Counted from the first letter of the stretch, positions 37,765 through 50,000 are shown. The stretch is DNA of 64,000 nt from Lutraria lutraria (GCA_964023205.1 OZ026844.1:32659326-32723325); one strand, 5' to 3'. Translations and numbers: made by a program. The notes: generated by a model from the sequence alone, not told the origin.

Positions 37765-40700
37765 CAAGAGGGCCATGATGGCCCTGTAAATGCTCACCAG
37801 GAAAAAAGGTCATTAGGAGACGAACATTGTTAAAATATTTCTACACGAGTCCAAGTAAAATCAAGTGACCCTAAGGTCAGGGCTAATTTTTACCCCAGGG
37901 TCATAATATGAACAAATTTGGAAGAGGTCTGCTAGACAATACTACATTCAAAATATCTTAACTCTTGGCCTTGTGGTTTCGGAGAAGAAACTTGGTAGAG
38001 GTCCACTAGACAATACTACATACCAAATATCTTAGCTCTAGGCCTTATGGTTTAGGAGAATAAGATTTTTCAAATTTTCCTATATAAAATAGAATAAACC
38101 TCAGGGCAGGGTCAATTTTGACCCCGGTGCCATAATTTGAACCAACTTGGTAGAGGTCCACTAGACAATGCCACATACAAAATATCTAAGCTCTAAGCCT
38201 TGCGGTTTCGGAGAAGATTTTTAAAATTTTCCTATATAAAATAGAATAAACCTCAGGGCAGGGCCAATTTTGACCCCGGTGCCATAATTTGAACCAACTT
38301 GGTAGAGGTCCACTAGACAATGCCACATACAAAATATCTAAGCTCTAGGCCTTGCTGTTTCGGAGAAAAAGATTTTAAATTTTTCCAATACAAGTCTATA
38401 TAAATCAAGTGACCCACGGGGCGGGGCCAATTTTGACCCTAGGGCAATAATTTGAACAAACTTGGTAGAGGTCCACTAGATAATGCTATGTACCAATTAT
38501 CTCAGCTCTAGGCCTTGTGGTTTCGGAGAAGATTTTTAGCTCACCAGAGCACGAATGTGCTCAAGGTGAGCTTTTGTGATCGCCCTGCGTTCATCGTGCG
38601 TCGTTACGTGGCGTCCATGTTTACTTAAAACAACATCTCCTCCTACACCGCTATGCCGATTGCAACCAAACTTTGCTGGGATGATCCTTGGGTGGTCCCC
38701 TTTCAAAGTTGTTCAAAAAATTAAATTTCATTAAAAAACTCTGGTTGCTATGGCAACAAATAGAAAAAACTTTAAAAATCTTCTTGTCCGAAACCACAGG
38801 GCCTAGAGCTGAGATATTTGGTATGTAGCATTGTCTAATGGAACTCTACAAAGTTTGTTCAAATTATTCCCCTAGGGTCAAAATTGGCTCCGCCCCGGGG
38901 GTAACTTGATTTTACATAGACTTATATAGGAAATTAAAAAAAACTTCTTGTCAAAAATTACAATGCCTAGAGCTTTGATATTTGGTGTGTAGCATAGTCT
39001 AGTAGACCTCTACCAAGTTTATTCAAATTATTGCCCTAGGGTTAAAATTGGCCCCGTCCCGGGGGTCACTTGATTTATATATACTTATAAAGGACAATTT
39101 TAAAAATCTTCTTCTCCGAAACCACAAGGCATAGAGCTAAGATATTTGGTATGTAGCATTATCTAGTGGACCTCTACCAAGTTTGTTCAAATTATTTCCC
39201 TAGGGTCAAAATTAGCCTTGCCCTGGGGTTTATTCTATTTTATATAGGAAAATTTAAAAAAAAATCCTTCTCCGAAACCACAAGGCCTAGAGCTAAGATA
39301 TTTGGTATGTAGCATTGTCTAGTGGACCTCTACCAAGTTTGTTCAAATTATTGCCCTAGGGTCAAAATTGGCCCCGTCCCGGGGGTCACTTGATTTATAT
39401 AGACTTATATAGGAAAATTTAAAAAATCTCCGAAACTGCAAGGCCTAGAGCTTAGATATTTTGTATGTAGCATTGTCTAGTGGACCTTTACCAAGTTTGT
39501 TCAAATTATGGTCCCGGGGTCAAAATTAGCCCTGCCCTGGGGTTTATTCTATTTTATATAGGAAAATTTAAAAAATCTTCCCCGAAACCACAAGGCCTAG
39601 AGCTAAGATATTTGGTATCTAGCTTTGTCTAATAGACCTCTTTTGCCCTCTTGTTTAAATTTTCCTATATAAAATAGAATAAACCCCATGGCAGGACCAA
39701 TTTTGACCCTAGGGCAATAATTTGAACAAACTTGGTAGAGGTCCACTAGATAATGCTACATACCAAATATCTTAGCTTTAGGCCTTGTGGTTTCGGAGAA
39801 GATTTTTTAAGTTTTCCTAAATAAAATAGAATAAACCCCAGGGCAGGCCCAATTTTGACCCTAGGGCAATAATTTGAACAAACTTGGTAGAGGTCCACTA
39901 GACAATGCTACATACCAAATATCTTAGCTCTAGGCCATGCGGTTTCGGAGAAGATTTTTTAAATTTTCCTATATCAAATAGAATAAACCCCAGGGCAGGC
40001 CCAATTTTGACCCTAGGGTAATAATTTGAACAAACTTGGCAGAAGTCCACTGGACAATGCTATATGCCAAATATCTTAGCTCTAGGCCGTGTGGTTTCGG
40101 ACAAGAAGATTTTTTAATTTTTTTCTATTTGTTGCCATAGCAACTAGAGATTTTGATGAAATTTAATTTTTTGAACATCGTTGAAAGGGGACCACCCAAG
40201 GATCATTCCAGCAACGTTTGGTTGCAATCGGCATAGCGGTGTAGGAGGAGATGTTGTTTTAAGTAAACATGGACGCCACGTAACGACGCACGATGGACGC
40301 AGGGCGATCACAAAAGCTGACGCTGAGCACATTCGTGCTCGGATGAGCTAAAAATGTCAAAACAACCATATCGGTTGTATGTTATAACAAAATGTGTTTA
40401 GTTATGTAAAATGAATACGTCATACCAGTTCTATTCTTGTGCTGTTGTCAATAACATTAATTCTTCAACGAAACGCAATGTTGGATTACGTACCATACGG
40501 TGACGTCACGCTATGTTATTGTTTTGTAAGTAGTTCATGCAAATACCGATAATGCCCCGAGTAGAAGAACACAGGTCAGTGCATAGCGCTACCGTAGTGT
40601 ACACATTGCCTGCAGAATGATAATCTTCACGCATGCGCAATATGTTATTTACTCGTATCTTCTCGCGGCGAGTATACAGATAGGTAATACATCATGTTGT

Positions 40701-40848
40701 AAATGTTTGATTTTGTATTTTCTGTATCGTACAAAACACTTAAGACATTGTATTTAATGAAAATCGGGGAGGCTGATATTGCTACCAAATATTGTTTGTA
40801 TAATGACCCTGCTCTTGTTAAATATTTCCCATGTTTAAGCCAAAAAAA
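37765..40848 (+). repeat. Array unit U12, diverged edge unit (about 3,084 bp)
   Basis: Type B with T-form spacer (GAATGATAATC near 40615). It lacks the 69-70-bp internal duplication of the inner minus element (near 38936). It also lacks about 110 bp at that element's left end near 39645, removing the terminal palindrome. The spacer carries several substitutions and a loss of about 16 bp near 40523 (the TTATAACTTCCATT stretch is missing). Its private changes far outnumber those of all interior units together, as expected for an array edge that escapes homogenisation. Confidence 0.93.
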
Positions 40849-41941
40849 CAAGAGGGCCATGATGGCCCTGTAAATGCTCACCAGGAAAAAAGGTCATTAG
40901 GAGACGAACATTGTTAAAATATTTCTACACGAGTCCAAGTAAAATCAAGTGACCCTAAGGTCAGGGCTAATTTTTACCCCAGGGTCATAATATGAACAAA
41001 TTTGGAAGAGGTCTGCTAGACAATACTACATTCAAAATATCTTAACTCTTGGCCTTGTGGTTTCGGAGAAGATATTTTAAATTTTCCTATATAAAATAGA
41101 ATATACCCCGGGGCAGGCCCAATTTTCACCCTAGGGCAATAATTTGAACAAACTTGGTAGAGGTCCACTAGACAATACTACATACCAAATATCTTAGCTC
41201 TAGGCCTTATGGTTTAGGAGAAGAAGATTTTTCAAATTTTCCTATATAAAATAGAATTAACCTCAGGGCAGGGTCAATTTTGACCCCGGTGCCATAATTT
41301 GAACCAACTTGGTAGAGGTCCACTAGACAATGCCACATACAAAATATCTAAGCTCTAAGCCTTGCGGTTTCGGAGAAGATTTTTAAAATTTTCCTATATA
41401 AAATAGAATAAACCTCAGGGCAGGGCCAATTTTGACCCCGGTGCCATAATTTGACCGAACTTGGTAGAGGTCCTCTAGACTATGGTACACACTAAATATC
41501 AAAGCTCTAGGCATTGTAGTTTTTGACAAGAAGATTTTTTTAATTTCCTATATAAATCTATGTAAAATCAAGTTACCCCCGGAGCGGAGCCAATTTTGAC
41601 CCCAGGGGAATAATTTGAACAAACTTTGTAGAGTTCCATTAGACAATGCTACATACCAAATATCTCAGCTGTAGGCCCTATGGTCTCGGACAAGAAGATT
41701 TTTAAAAAAAAATTCTATTTGTTGCCATAGCAACCAGAGTTTTTAATGGAAGTTAATTTTTTGAAAAACTTTGAAAGGGGACCACCCAAGGATCATTTCA
41801 GCAAAGTTTGGTTGCAATCGGCACAGCGGTGTAGGAGATGTTGTTTAAAGTAAACATGGACGCCACGTAACGACTCACGATGGACGCAGGGCGATCACAA
41901 AAGCTCACCCTGAGCACATTCGTGCTCTGATGAGCTAAAAA
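40849..41941 (+). mobile_element. Terminal, uninterrupted element that closes the array (1,093 bp)
   Basis: A full plus-strand element from the left palindrome (AGGGCCATGATGGCCCT) to the right stem-loop and GAGCTAAAAA, with no inverted element inside. Its left third matches the left part of the array units but keeps about 78 bp that they have lost (around 41,069-41,147). Its right half (ACTTTGTAGAGTTCCATTAG and onward) resembles the inner minus-strand element rather than the plus-strand right part of the units. To the right begins unrelated AT-rich DNA. It is the natural candidate for the partner in the unequal exchange that founded the array. Confidence 0.92.
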
Positions 41942-42736
41942 TATACATATGAAATGAATACATGGGATTCTGTCCGAAGCACCCCACCATACTTTAGTGA
42001 CCAAAAAAAGGTCTTGGGACTCTCTTTTTTCTTAGTAATTGTTCATTCCATGAAGTAGAGATATTGAACTGAATTGTATGAAAAAATGAGGATGTACTTA
42101 ATGGTATAATTTTCTTCATATGTTTACCCGCGTCATTGGCACCTCGTTCCAGGCATACGGTTTTCAAATATGTTAGTAGAACATCGACCATCCATAAGCT
42201 ACAGCTGAACATGTGAATTCTGTCGGGTTCCGGATGGGATCGGTGAAGGGCTACTTGTTTAAAATCATAGGTCATAACGTCTCGACCACAGATTGGGGGT
42301 GGGGTGGGAGAGGGATTATTCAATGAGTAACATATAGAACACATGATGATTTTAATATGTACATACCGATATGTGTGTTACAACCTATCCTTACACAAGA
42401 TAATATTAAATTAACAAAATTCTGTAAATATATAGTATGAAATAATTACTAAGCTACATGTAATATTAATCATAATGCTAATACATTTATCGAATCTGTA
42501 CAACATACGTAGATAATAACAATAATGATAAGATAAGCTCGTTTAATTAACAAACACTTAACTGTACTCATTATAACACATATCAATTATATCTGTACCA
42601 AGTCCCTCATTTTATACCGAGGTCAAATATTTTATCAAAGTCTAAATCCGTCTATGTGTACATTAGCATAAAAAACTGAAAGTTCATAATTTGCGTCCGA
42701 ATTAATTTATAGCACAACATACAATCACGAACATAA
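41942..42736. other. Low-copy AT-rich DNA, no gene seen
   Basis: The first DNA outside the array. A minus-strand open frame of 116 codons (41,994-42,344) gives no recognisable domain and no convincing splice context. It may be chance or a relic. Confidence 0.5.
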
Positions 42737-43070
42737 TAAAAATAAATTAGTTACGAAACGTTTGAGAACAATAATAAATCAATCGATCGATCGATAAATA
42801 AGTTACAAAACGCTTGAGAACAATGATTAATCAATCAATCGATCGATCGATAAATAAGTTACAAAACCTTCGATGACAATAAACAATCAATCGATCGATA
42901 AATAAGTTACAAAACGTTTGAGAACAATGATTAATCAACCGATCGATCGATAAATAAGTTACAAAACCTTCGATGACAATAAACAATCGATCGATAAATA
43001 AGTTACAAAACGTTTGAGAACAATAATCAATCAATCGATTGATCAATTAACCAGTCGATCAATCGACTGA
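42737..43070. repeat. GATC-rich minisatellite with alternating unit types
   Basis: About six units of 44-58 bp, each starting near ATAAATAAGTTAC and ending in a run of CGATCGATCG. The two forms, AAAACGTTTGAGAACAAT and AAAACCTTCGATGACAAT, alternate from the third unit on. The CGAT runs vary in length between units. The element is palindrome-rich and non-coding; the frame open on the minus strand is a by-product of the repeat. Confidence 0.9.
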
Positions 43071-43746
43071 CTCAGTAATATATTAATTTATCAATTAATT
43101 GATTACTATCAATTAGTGTTTCATGTAGAGTGTTTTCTTTGTCATTGAAATGACGATAACACGTTATGAAACATACATGTTTACACAAAGGGGTTATTGG
43201 TATATCAACAAGGAACTCTAAGTTAATACGTGATCAATATCAAGAACATATTGGTCCCTTATTACAAAACATTGTTTATACACAAGAAACTCGGGATACC
43301 AAAATATACGGAACAAAAGTTCATACTAATATTGACTGTATGTACATGTATAAAACATTTAGGGTGACGATTCGTGCACTTACGTTCGGGTTTACAATCG
43401 TAACTACTCGGGCATTTCCGTAACTGAGAAATACGCCACGTACATAAGTGTAGGGTTACAAATTTTGGTTATGCGGTTTCGGGTCACTACTTTTTCAACA
43501 CTAGGTACTCGTTTTCACAAATCTCGTTTAACACAGTATATTCAAATGTGTGTTAAAAATGTATTGGTGTATTTTTGACCCCGAAGTTCATGCATTTCAT
43601 GCATTGTGTCGTTAAATTCATTTTGAGAAGTGAAAAACTAAGCGGCGAGATTTTGGCTGAATTCGAATTACAAAACAACAGACAACACTTGGTAATTGAT
43701 GTAACTACAATCCGAATAAGATGACCCTAAAATACAAACCATGATA
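43071..43746. other. No gene or repeat recognised
   Basis: AT-rich DNA. A plus-strand frame of 85 codons (43,166-43,423) has no recognisable family features. Confidence 0.4.
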
Positions 43747-43954
43747 CTGTGGAATCATTAATTTTCGTTGGGGATTTAATTTCGTGGAATTTCATGGGTC
43801 GCCTCATCCACGAAATCTAATCCCCACGAATTCAAATGCAGAGATAAGGCATTTCTTTTCAAAAATCAAAATCAACGAATTTATGTCCCCACGAAATTGC
43901 CATTTTAGTAAAAAACACGAAAATTGAGCCCAACGAAAATAAATGAATATACAG
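43747..43954. mobile_element. MITE with long terminal inverted repeats
   Basis: The left end (CTGTGGAATCATTAATTTTC) and the reverse complement of the right end (CTGTATATTCATTTATTTTC) match over roughly 45 bp with some mismatches, and TA lies directly outside both ends. At 208 bp with no coding capacity, this is a classical MITE layout. A TA duplication suggests a Tc1/mariner-type transposase supplied in trans, but the superfamily is inferred only from target and size. Confidence 0.75.
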
Positions 43955-44285
43955 TATACCAACAGAAAATTAACAATACGAACAGAAATGTCTGATAGAT
44001 ATTTACACATACTAGATAGAATATACATGTAGTGCTTGTTATTTTTATAGTGATTTAATGATTATATTGGGACACAGAGCACACCAATCATGACATTAAA
44101 TAATAACCTAAAATGACCTTTTCCCACTGTAGGCAAGCCATCCCAAAAATCAGTTTTTGAGTATTGACAAATCTTAAACTTAGGCAATCGCTAATCATAC
44201 CACGATTTCATTACGTAATACGCTGCTGACAGTAATCTGATATTAACTGGAATTTTCATCACCGGATATTGACGTCAGTTGTGAC

Positions 44286-44311
44286 CACGTGGGTCTTACA
44301 GTGATCACGTG
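44286..44311. promoter_or_regulatory. Two E-boxes (CACGTG) 20 bp apart
   Basis: CACGTG occurs at 44286-44291 and 44306-44311, about two helical turns apart, inside a slightly GC-richer stretch (44,270-44,360). The motif is bound by bHLH factors. There is no gene nearby on either strand, so a promoter role is speculative. Confidence 0.25.
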
Positions 44312-44521
44312 TCAGTTATAGAGATGTGAGGCTGTCTTTCTCAGTCGCCGGGCGTGTCTCTGTTGTTTCAGAGTTGAACTTTTGTGCAAAATGATGAACA
44401 TTTAAACGAATAAGTTCAGCAGGACTGTCTGAAAATGATAAAACAAATAAGATATACATTACTTGAGAATATCATACAACACTAAGCCGAGTTTTTGTGT
44501 ACTCACATAAGATACTTGATA

Positions 44522-44694
44522 CAGTACGACCTCTCCAGAGTGGCCCTCTTGAGCAAAAACCTCCAATTCAACAACAACACGACTTCCTCACTGTATGATT
44601 TAACTATTAATCCAACCTCTCTAGAGCAATAACCTCTCGACAACCACATATTTTTGCTACTCCAAATGGGTGTTGCTCTGGAGATGTTTCACTG
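44522..44694. mobile_element. Small inverted-repeat element, copy 1 (173 bp)
   Basis: The left end CAGTACGACCTCTCCAGAGT and the reverse complement of the right end (CAGTGAAACATCTCCAGAGC) are imperfect inverted repeats. The left side has TA just outside; the right has CA. A second copy with the same ends is at 55,400-55,539. CAGT ends and TA targets are usual for pogo/Tigger-like MITEs. Confidence 0.65.
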
Positions 44695-45075
44695 CACATA
44701 CTGATGTCCGTAACTATGTGTTGTAGTATAATATTATATTACATGAGTTCAATTTAATTAAATCATCAAACATGTCGATTCGAAAATCAGTGTACAATCA
44801 AACATGGGGTACAATCAATCGAATATAAAATAAGGGAGACAATTCTTCTACAAGTGAGTGACATGTATTTCACGAGTTATTATATCGCAAGCGTTTTGGT
44901 TGCCCAGTAATACATTGTAAAAACAAAGACCTTATAAATTGTCTAACGATCTGTTTTAAATTTAATTTAATTTTATACTCATCAACTTGCCGTCTGTGAT
45001 ACCTGCATTCTTACCTGGTACATGTATTCCGTTCTTAATTTGCGTTTGTTAAATGATAGCAAAAAGTATATCAAA

Positions 45076-45790
45076 CACGAGGTCCATGATAGCCCTGTAC
45101 CGCTCCCCTAAACATGGCGTACAGGTTGTTACAAGAACTTAACTACCTGCACTAGAAATAGTAAATGTCAATAAAAAATCTTTTTTAAATCAGACTGGCG
45201 GTTGATTTTTCATGATTTTTTAAAAACATTTTCCTATTGGTTGCTATGGTAACCAGAGTTCCATGTGATTCTGAATTGAGTTGAGTAATTTAGTAGAGGA
45301 CTACCCAAGGATCATTCCTGTGAAATTATTTTCAAATCAGATCAGGCGTTGATTTTTTATGAACTTTTTTTAATTTTATGGTTTCTGGTTGCTATTAGGT
45401 TTTCTTAGCAACGCTACATATCAAATACATAAGCTTTGGGCTTTGTGGTTTCAGAGAAGAATTTTAAACTTTTCCCTTCAGAAGCATAAACTTGATTTTA
45501 AATCCAGTGACTCTCAGGGACATAAATACTTAATTAGAAGGAATTTGATAGAGGTCCACTAGCCAATGCTACATACCAAGCTATGTGCCTTCTAAATTAT
45601 TTTAAGAAGATGTTTGAGTTGTTTTCTTTTGGTTGTCCTGGCAACCAGATTATGGATGGATCAACTAGATTGAAGGAATCTGATAGAGGAGGGAGTTTCA
45701 ATACATTTGGCCCAATGGTTTCAGAGGAGGTGTTACGACTCACGACGGACACAAGCTTACCTTGGCTTTTTGTGAAAGGTGAGCTAAAAA
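45076..45790 (+). mobile_element. Old, diverged solo copy of the array's element (715 bp)
   Basis: Both ends are recognisable. The left end is CACGAGGTCCATGATAGCCC, a mutated form of the array's left palindrome. The right end is GGTGAGCTAAAAA at 45,778-45,790, preceded by a degraded GACGGAC stretch. Inside are GGTTGCTATGGTAACCAGAG, CTACCCAAGGATCATTCC and one degenerate subrepeat near 45,410-45,590. It is flanked by A-rich DNA at both ends. It carries many more substitutions than any other copy and shows that the family inserted here long before the array formed. The plus-strand open frame at 45,583-45,810 is not a gene. Confidence 0.85.
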
Positions 45791-46729
45791 TGGAGGGGAA
45801 CAGAAATTAGAGCCTGGTTTGAAGTGTCCTTCGTTTCACAGCGACGGTCTGGTAATTAACCTTTAACGACATATGTGATAAAAATGGACCAGTGTTCCAA
45901 ATCTATACTAAGTTCAATTAAACTAATTATATAATAAACAAAAACCTTTAAATTAGAATTGCAAATTAAATCACGTTCAGATGATTCACTTCCACGTACT
46001 ATGGATATCCTTTATAAGATATTTGAAACTAAAATAATCAAATATTCACGCTCGTTATAGATCTGAATTGCCATATGTAATTTTGAAAACTTTGTAAATT
46101 CACAAATTCAGATAAAATAACAAATGACGCAGAAGAGGATTGTCTTACGTTTCGAGACAATGAGAATAAGGATAAAATCTTATTTGATTTACAGTCTTAA
46201 ATAAGATGTGGGAATGCCAGTTTTATATTCTATTGAGATAAAAAAGCCAGAAATATTTTGAAAAGCCTTGTCAGTGATAGGATAAGAAAGTGGGGCAAGC
46301 ACTAAAGCCTTAATCAAGTAATAAACAACTGTTTTCTTGTTTTGCTTCGTCATCCGATAAATGACTAAGACATGTGCTTTTCTGTTAATTGGTAGATTTA
46401 AATGTAATAAAATGTCCAGTAATTTCCTACCCATGTCAATGGTAGACGAACATAGTACTACAGTTCTACTTTTCTATTTATTGTTAACGCGAACCCTTAG
46501 ACAATTAACGTGTTTGTCAGATGACACGGAATTCCGATCATTCAAGGAAAGTACTCCGGTATTTCTAATATACGTTCAATACATTGGCTAAAATATTTGA
46601 GCATAAGCCAAGAGCATTTTGAAAACTGATTTGGAACAGATGCACAACAAAGCCACTTGTGAATAACACTGTAAAATATTTATAATCATTGTTCACAACA
46701 CGATAAAACCTCATTAGAATAGCTATATA
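45791..46729. other. No gene or repeat recognised
   Basis: AT-rich DNA with short open frames on both strands (46,189-46,434 and 46,361-46,591 overlap antisense) and no recognisable protein features. Confidence 0.4.
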
Positions 46730-47016
46730 CAGTAAACCCCTCAAAACCAGACCACATCCGGACTGAGCCAAAAGTCCGTCCGATTTTCTGAGAAGTCCGT
46801 TTTTTCATAGCTTTTGATACACAATCCGAAAAATGGGACTTGAAAATTGCCGATTTTTAGGGAGTTCCGGTTTTCAGGGAGTTCTGGTTTTCAGGGAGAC
46901 CGGTTTTTAGGGATCCGGTACTCAGGGAGTCTGGTTCTCAGGGTGTCCGGTTTTCAGGGAGTCCGGTTCTCAGGGTGTCCGGTTTTCAGAGAGTCCGGTT
47001 CTCAGGGGTTTTGCTG
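46730..47016. mobile_element. MITE with TA target duplication and internal 17-bp tandem repeat
   Basis: The ends CAGTAAACCCCTCAAAACC and the complement of the other side (CAGCAAAACCCCTGAGAACC) form inverted repeats. TA stands directly outside both (46,728-46,729 and 47,017-47,018). The right half, about 46,858-47,005, is a run of about eight 16-18-bp units based on AGGGAGTCCGGTTTTC, which grades into the right terminal repeat itself. CAGT..AACCCC ends and a TA duplication are usual for pogo/Tigger-type MITEs. No transposase is encoded. Confidence 0.8.
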
Positions 47017-50000
47017 TAGTTAGTTACGAACTGCCAAATGTTCATATCAGATCCCTTGCAAAACATAGTTACTACTTATTTCGACACACTTAAATAACGC
47101 ACAACTTTCTTTGCCAATCTAGTAAACAAAGGTCTAAGGTGTATGCAAATTTTGATCACGTAATGATATATTTTACTCCTGAGAAACGATTTAGAAAAGT
47201 TCATTTGATCGCGGATTATGATAGTAATAATGCAATGGTTTACAAGAAGAGTTTGCAAACAGTGGCGTGATCCCATAGAAAACCCTAAATCCAATCCAAG
47301 AGAGAAAGATGGTATCATCCGTATAGCCAAACATCAACTTGGACAACATGATATAAGTTTGATACTGGTTGTAAATGTTTATTTTCTTTATCTAAATTAC
47401 ATCTCGCAACGTTATGTTTTACCATTTACGAACTTGTGAGTAAACTTGCTATTAAATGGTCGCCATACAGGAGGTTATCATCATACGAATATAACAAAAC
47501 CTCTTTTAATAAATGAAGATATAATCGGTATTCAGTAATATATTTAACAAAAAGACCATATAGAACTATCAGAAACTAACATTACATGTATTTAAAGATA
47601 GAGTCGCCGACATCCCAGGAACAATATCAACATTTTAAAAATAAAGATTTATTGATGAAAAATATTATGTCATGTAATATTAATTTAATGTTTCTTTTTT
47701 AATTTCCCATTGCAGTTAATCGGTTTGATTACAAAATATCAAAAGTCATACGAGTCAGAAAACGGCATTCATTTGTTGTTTTTTTCTTATAATTCTACAA
47801 TTAAATTTTGATAATAATAAACCAAAATACTTAATTTAGAAGAAAGACAATTTTTTAACATATGACATACGTATGTAGGCTATACATTAGAAAAAAACAT
47901 AGTACTTGAACACACCATGACATCAGGTACATGGAAGTGGTTTCATTAATTTAACCTATTAAGGTAATTTCAACAACGGGCAACCGTTTTGCTTACATTG
48001 AAATATTTGTTGTCACCTTATTTAACCTAAAGTTATAAAGAGAAAATCTTACTTATTATGATTTAGATACAAAAATACAATTTACTCTTTAATATTTACC
48101 GAAAAAAACTCATTTTCCTCGAGTACAATAAGACATTTACATCCTTCCAATGAAAATAATAGAATATAAATGTATAAAAAGGTACTGCACGATGGATGTT
48201 TCGGCGAGATAAAACGAGTACACAAAATAAGCGAGAAATAAAGAATTATACATTGTAGATTCTATAAAAACGACCCTGGAATACTTACTTGCATTGTCAA
48301 CGGAATTGTGAGCATCTACTGAATTGTTTAACTTAGAACATGTGGAGTGTGAAGTATCTGAAACTATACATCAATTTACAACATCAACACATTCACAGTG
48401 TGCGGCGGAAAATAAAGGTGACAAAATGCTCCTACCCGAACAAATGCCATCGCTTGCAACTTAAGCTCCTTAAATACTAGTACGTATGTCACCATAAACT
48501 TAAATGGGCCTTATCTACACTTTTTATATTTGTCAGATAGGCCTTTTAATCCCAATTGGGTGACGTTAAGTTCATGTCTCCTTTCCATTTAACATCATAC
48601 CTAAGGAAAGGAGTTTTACTTAAATGAATTTGTGGTCAGAGACTTCTTATCAATACTTTTTTCTGTTCACTTTTTATTCCCGCTATGAATCGATGACTAC
48701 AGTGAAAAAAAAAATTATTCGATGCACTCGGACATTATAGCTTAAAAATAGTTTTAAGGAAGCGTTAGTGTACAGAAAATCTCTACTATTGAAAAAGCTC
48801 TAAACCTTTTATATGGCTTTTGCAAGAGGATTCTTGACCACATGAACAACTGGTTATATTTACTAAAACTCGTGAAGCGTATGGCATTTCCTGGGTAGGG
48901 CACAAGGTAATTATAAAGTCCACATACAAACTCATGTACGGAATGAAGAATTATTGTTTTGCTTATTAACTTGTAACTTAAATAAATTGACACAGTAAGT
49001 ATACGCATTACAAAAAAAATGCTTTCTTCAAATATAAATGAAGGCATTCCATATCTCATATTGCGACCTTGTATGTTGACTTTACATAAACAATCACATA
49101 AATGGCATCAAAATATATTACTATCTTATTATCAACCATCATGTTTGATGAAGTTCAATAAATATAATAATGTACAAATTAAAGTAATGACTTCTTTTTA
49201 TTTTAGGTATTTAATCGCTGATAGATTAACAGTCAATAGAATGCTTATCAGTAAACGACGAATGTATTCATTTCTTAATTAACTGCATGACAAGTGCGAT
49301 TTTGGTAGATAAAATATATTATTCGATATTGTGATGCCATATTTATTAGATATCAAACAACGGCGGTGATAAAGATACGGACAAGTATTAACTGGGGAGG
49401 TACAGGGTTAGTTTATTCAAAGCGTGTGTAAAATGACCGGGAGATACCAAACATGAAAGGACACTAATTGCAGTGATAAATAACAATATGAGGAAAACAT
49501 AATCAGTGATCATGTACATCGTAAAAACATATTTCCTATGAAGCTTTAAACAATTTAAAAATGAAATTGTATCGTTCTTCAACATTGGCTTAATGCTCGT
49601 ACACACAGCCCGTGTCCTTGCTTCTGACAATTATATCCAGTCAGTGCGGTGAAAGTGTATATAGCCTTATTGGGTATGTACTACAGTTTCAGTTCCATGT
49701 GTACTCGACTAAAATGGAAAATATGGACACAAATTCGATGCCTTCTCTGTTATGGTGAAGATGCGTATTAATTTAGTAAAAATAGAAATAAAACAGGTTA
49801 ACGCCAGAGATTTAAGTCTCAGACAAAAAGTTAAAATTAAGAGGCGATAAAAGTTCTATAAGATACGTTCCCGTATGTGACAACAATATTAAGAGATAAA
49901 TAAATTCACTTTCTCAAGCAGAATAATCGTATCCGTTACTGTTATATTTAAATTTCGTTCTCCAGTTTCTTTAACAAACTTTATTATTGCTTCTCAATAC

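Larger units (their letters stand above)
1..41941. repeat. Tandem array of a 3.28-kb composite unit (satellite-scale, built from mobile elements)
   Basis: The same block recurs with a spacing of 3,283 or 3,284 bp. Using the left hairpin end (CAAGAGGGCC) as phase mark, units start at 1801, 5085, 8368, 11652, 14935, 18218, 21501, 24784, 28067, 31198, 34481 and 37765, and a last, simpler element starts at 40849. The window opens inside a unit, so the array continues leftward. By eye, interior units differ at only a handful of sites. One unit is 152 bp short and the right edge unit is about 200 bp short and clearly diverged. Each unit contains about 14 copies of a roughly 150-bp subrepeat, some on each strand. 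No coding function is seen. The near identity implies recent amplification or ongoing homogenisation; an assembly error in copy number cannot be excluded. Confidence 0.97.

Noticed and set aside
1..41941. Array of regular repeats as a CRISPR locus
   Set aside because: The period is 3.28 kb with long variable subrepeats, there are no unique short spacers and the genome is animal.
41994..42344. 116-codon minus-strand open frame next to the array as a gene
   Set aside because: No recognisable domain, no splice or start context, and length is within chance for the window.
45583..45810. 75-codon plus-strand open frame
   Set aside because: It falls inside the old copy of the hairpin-ended element and its right end.
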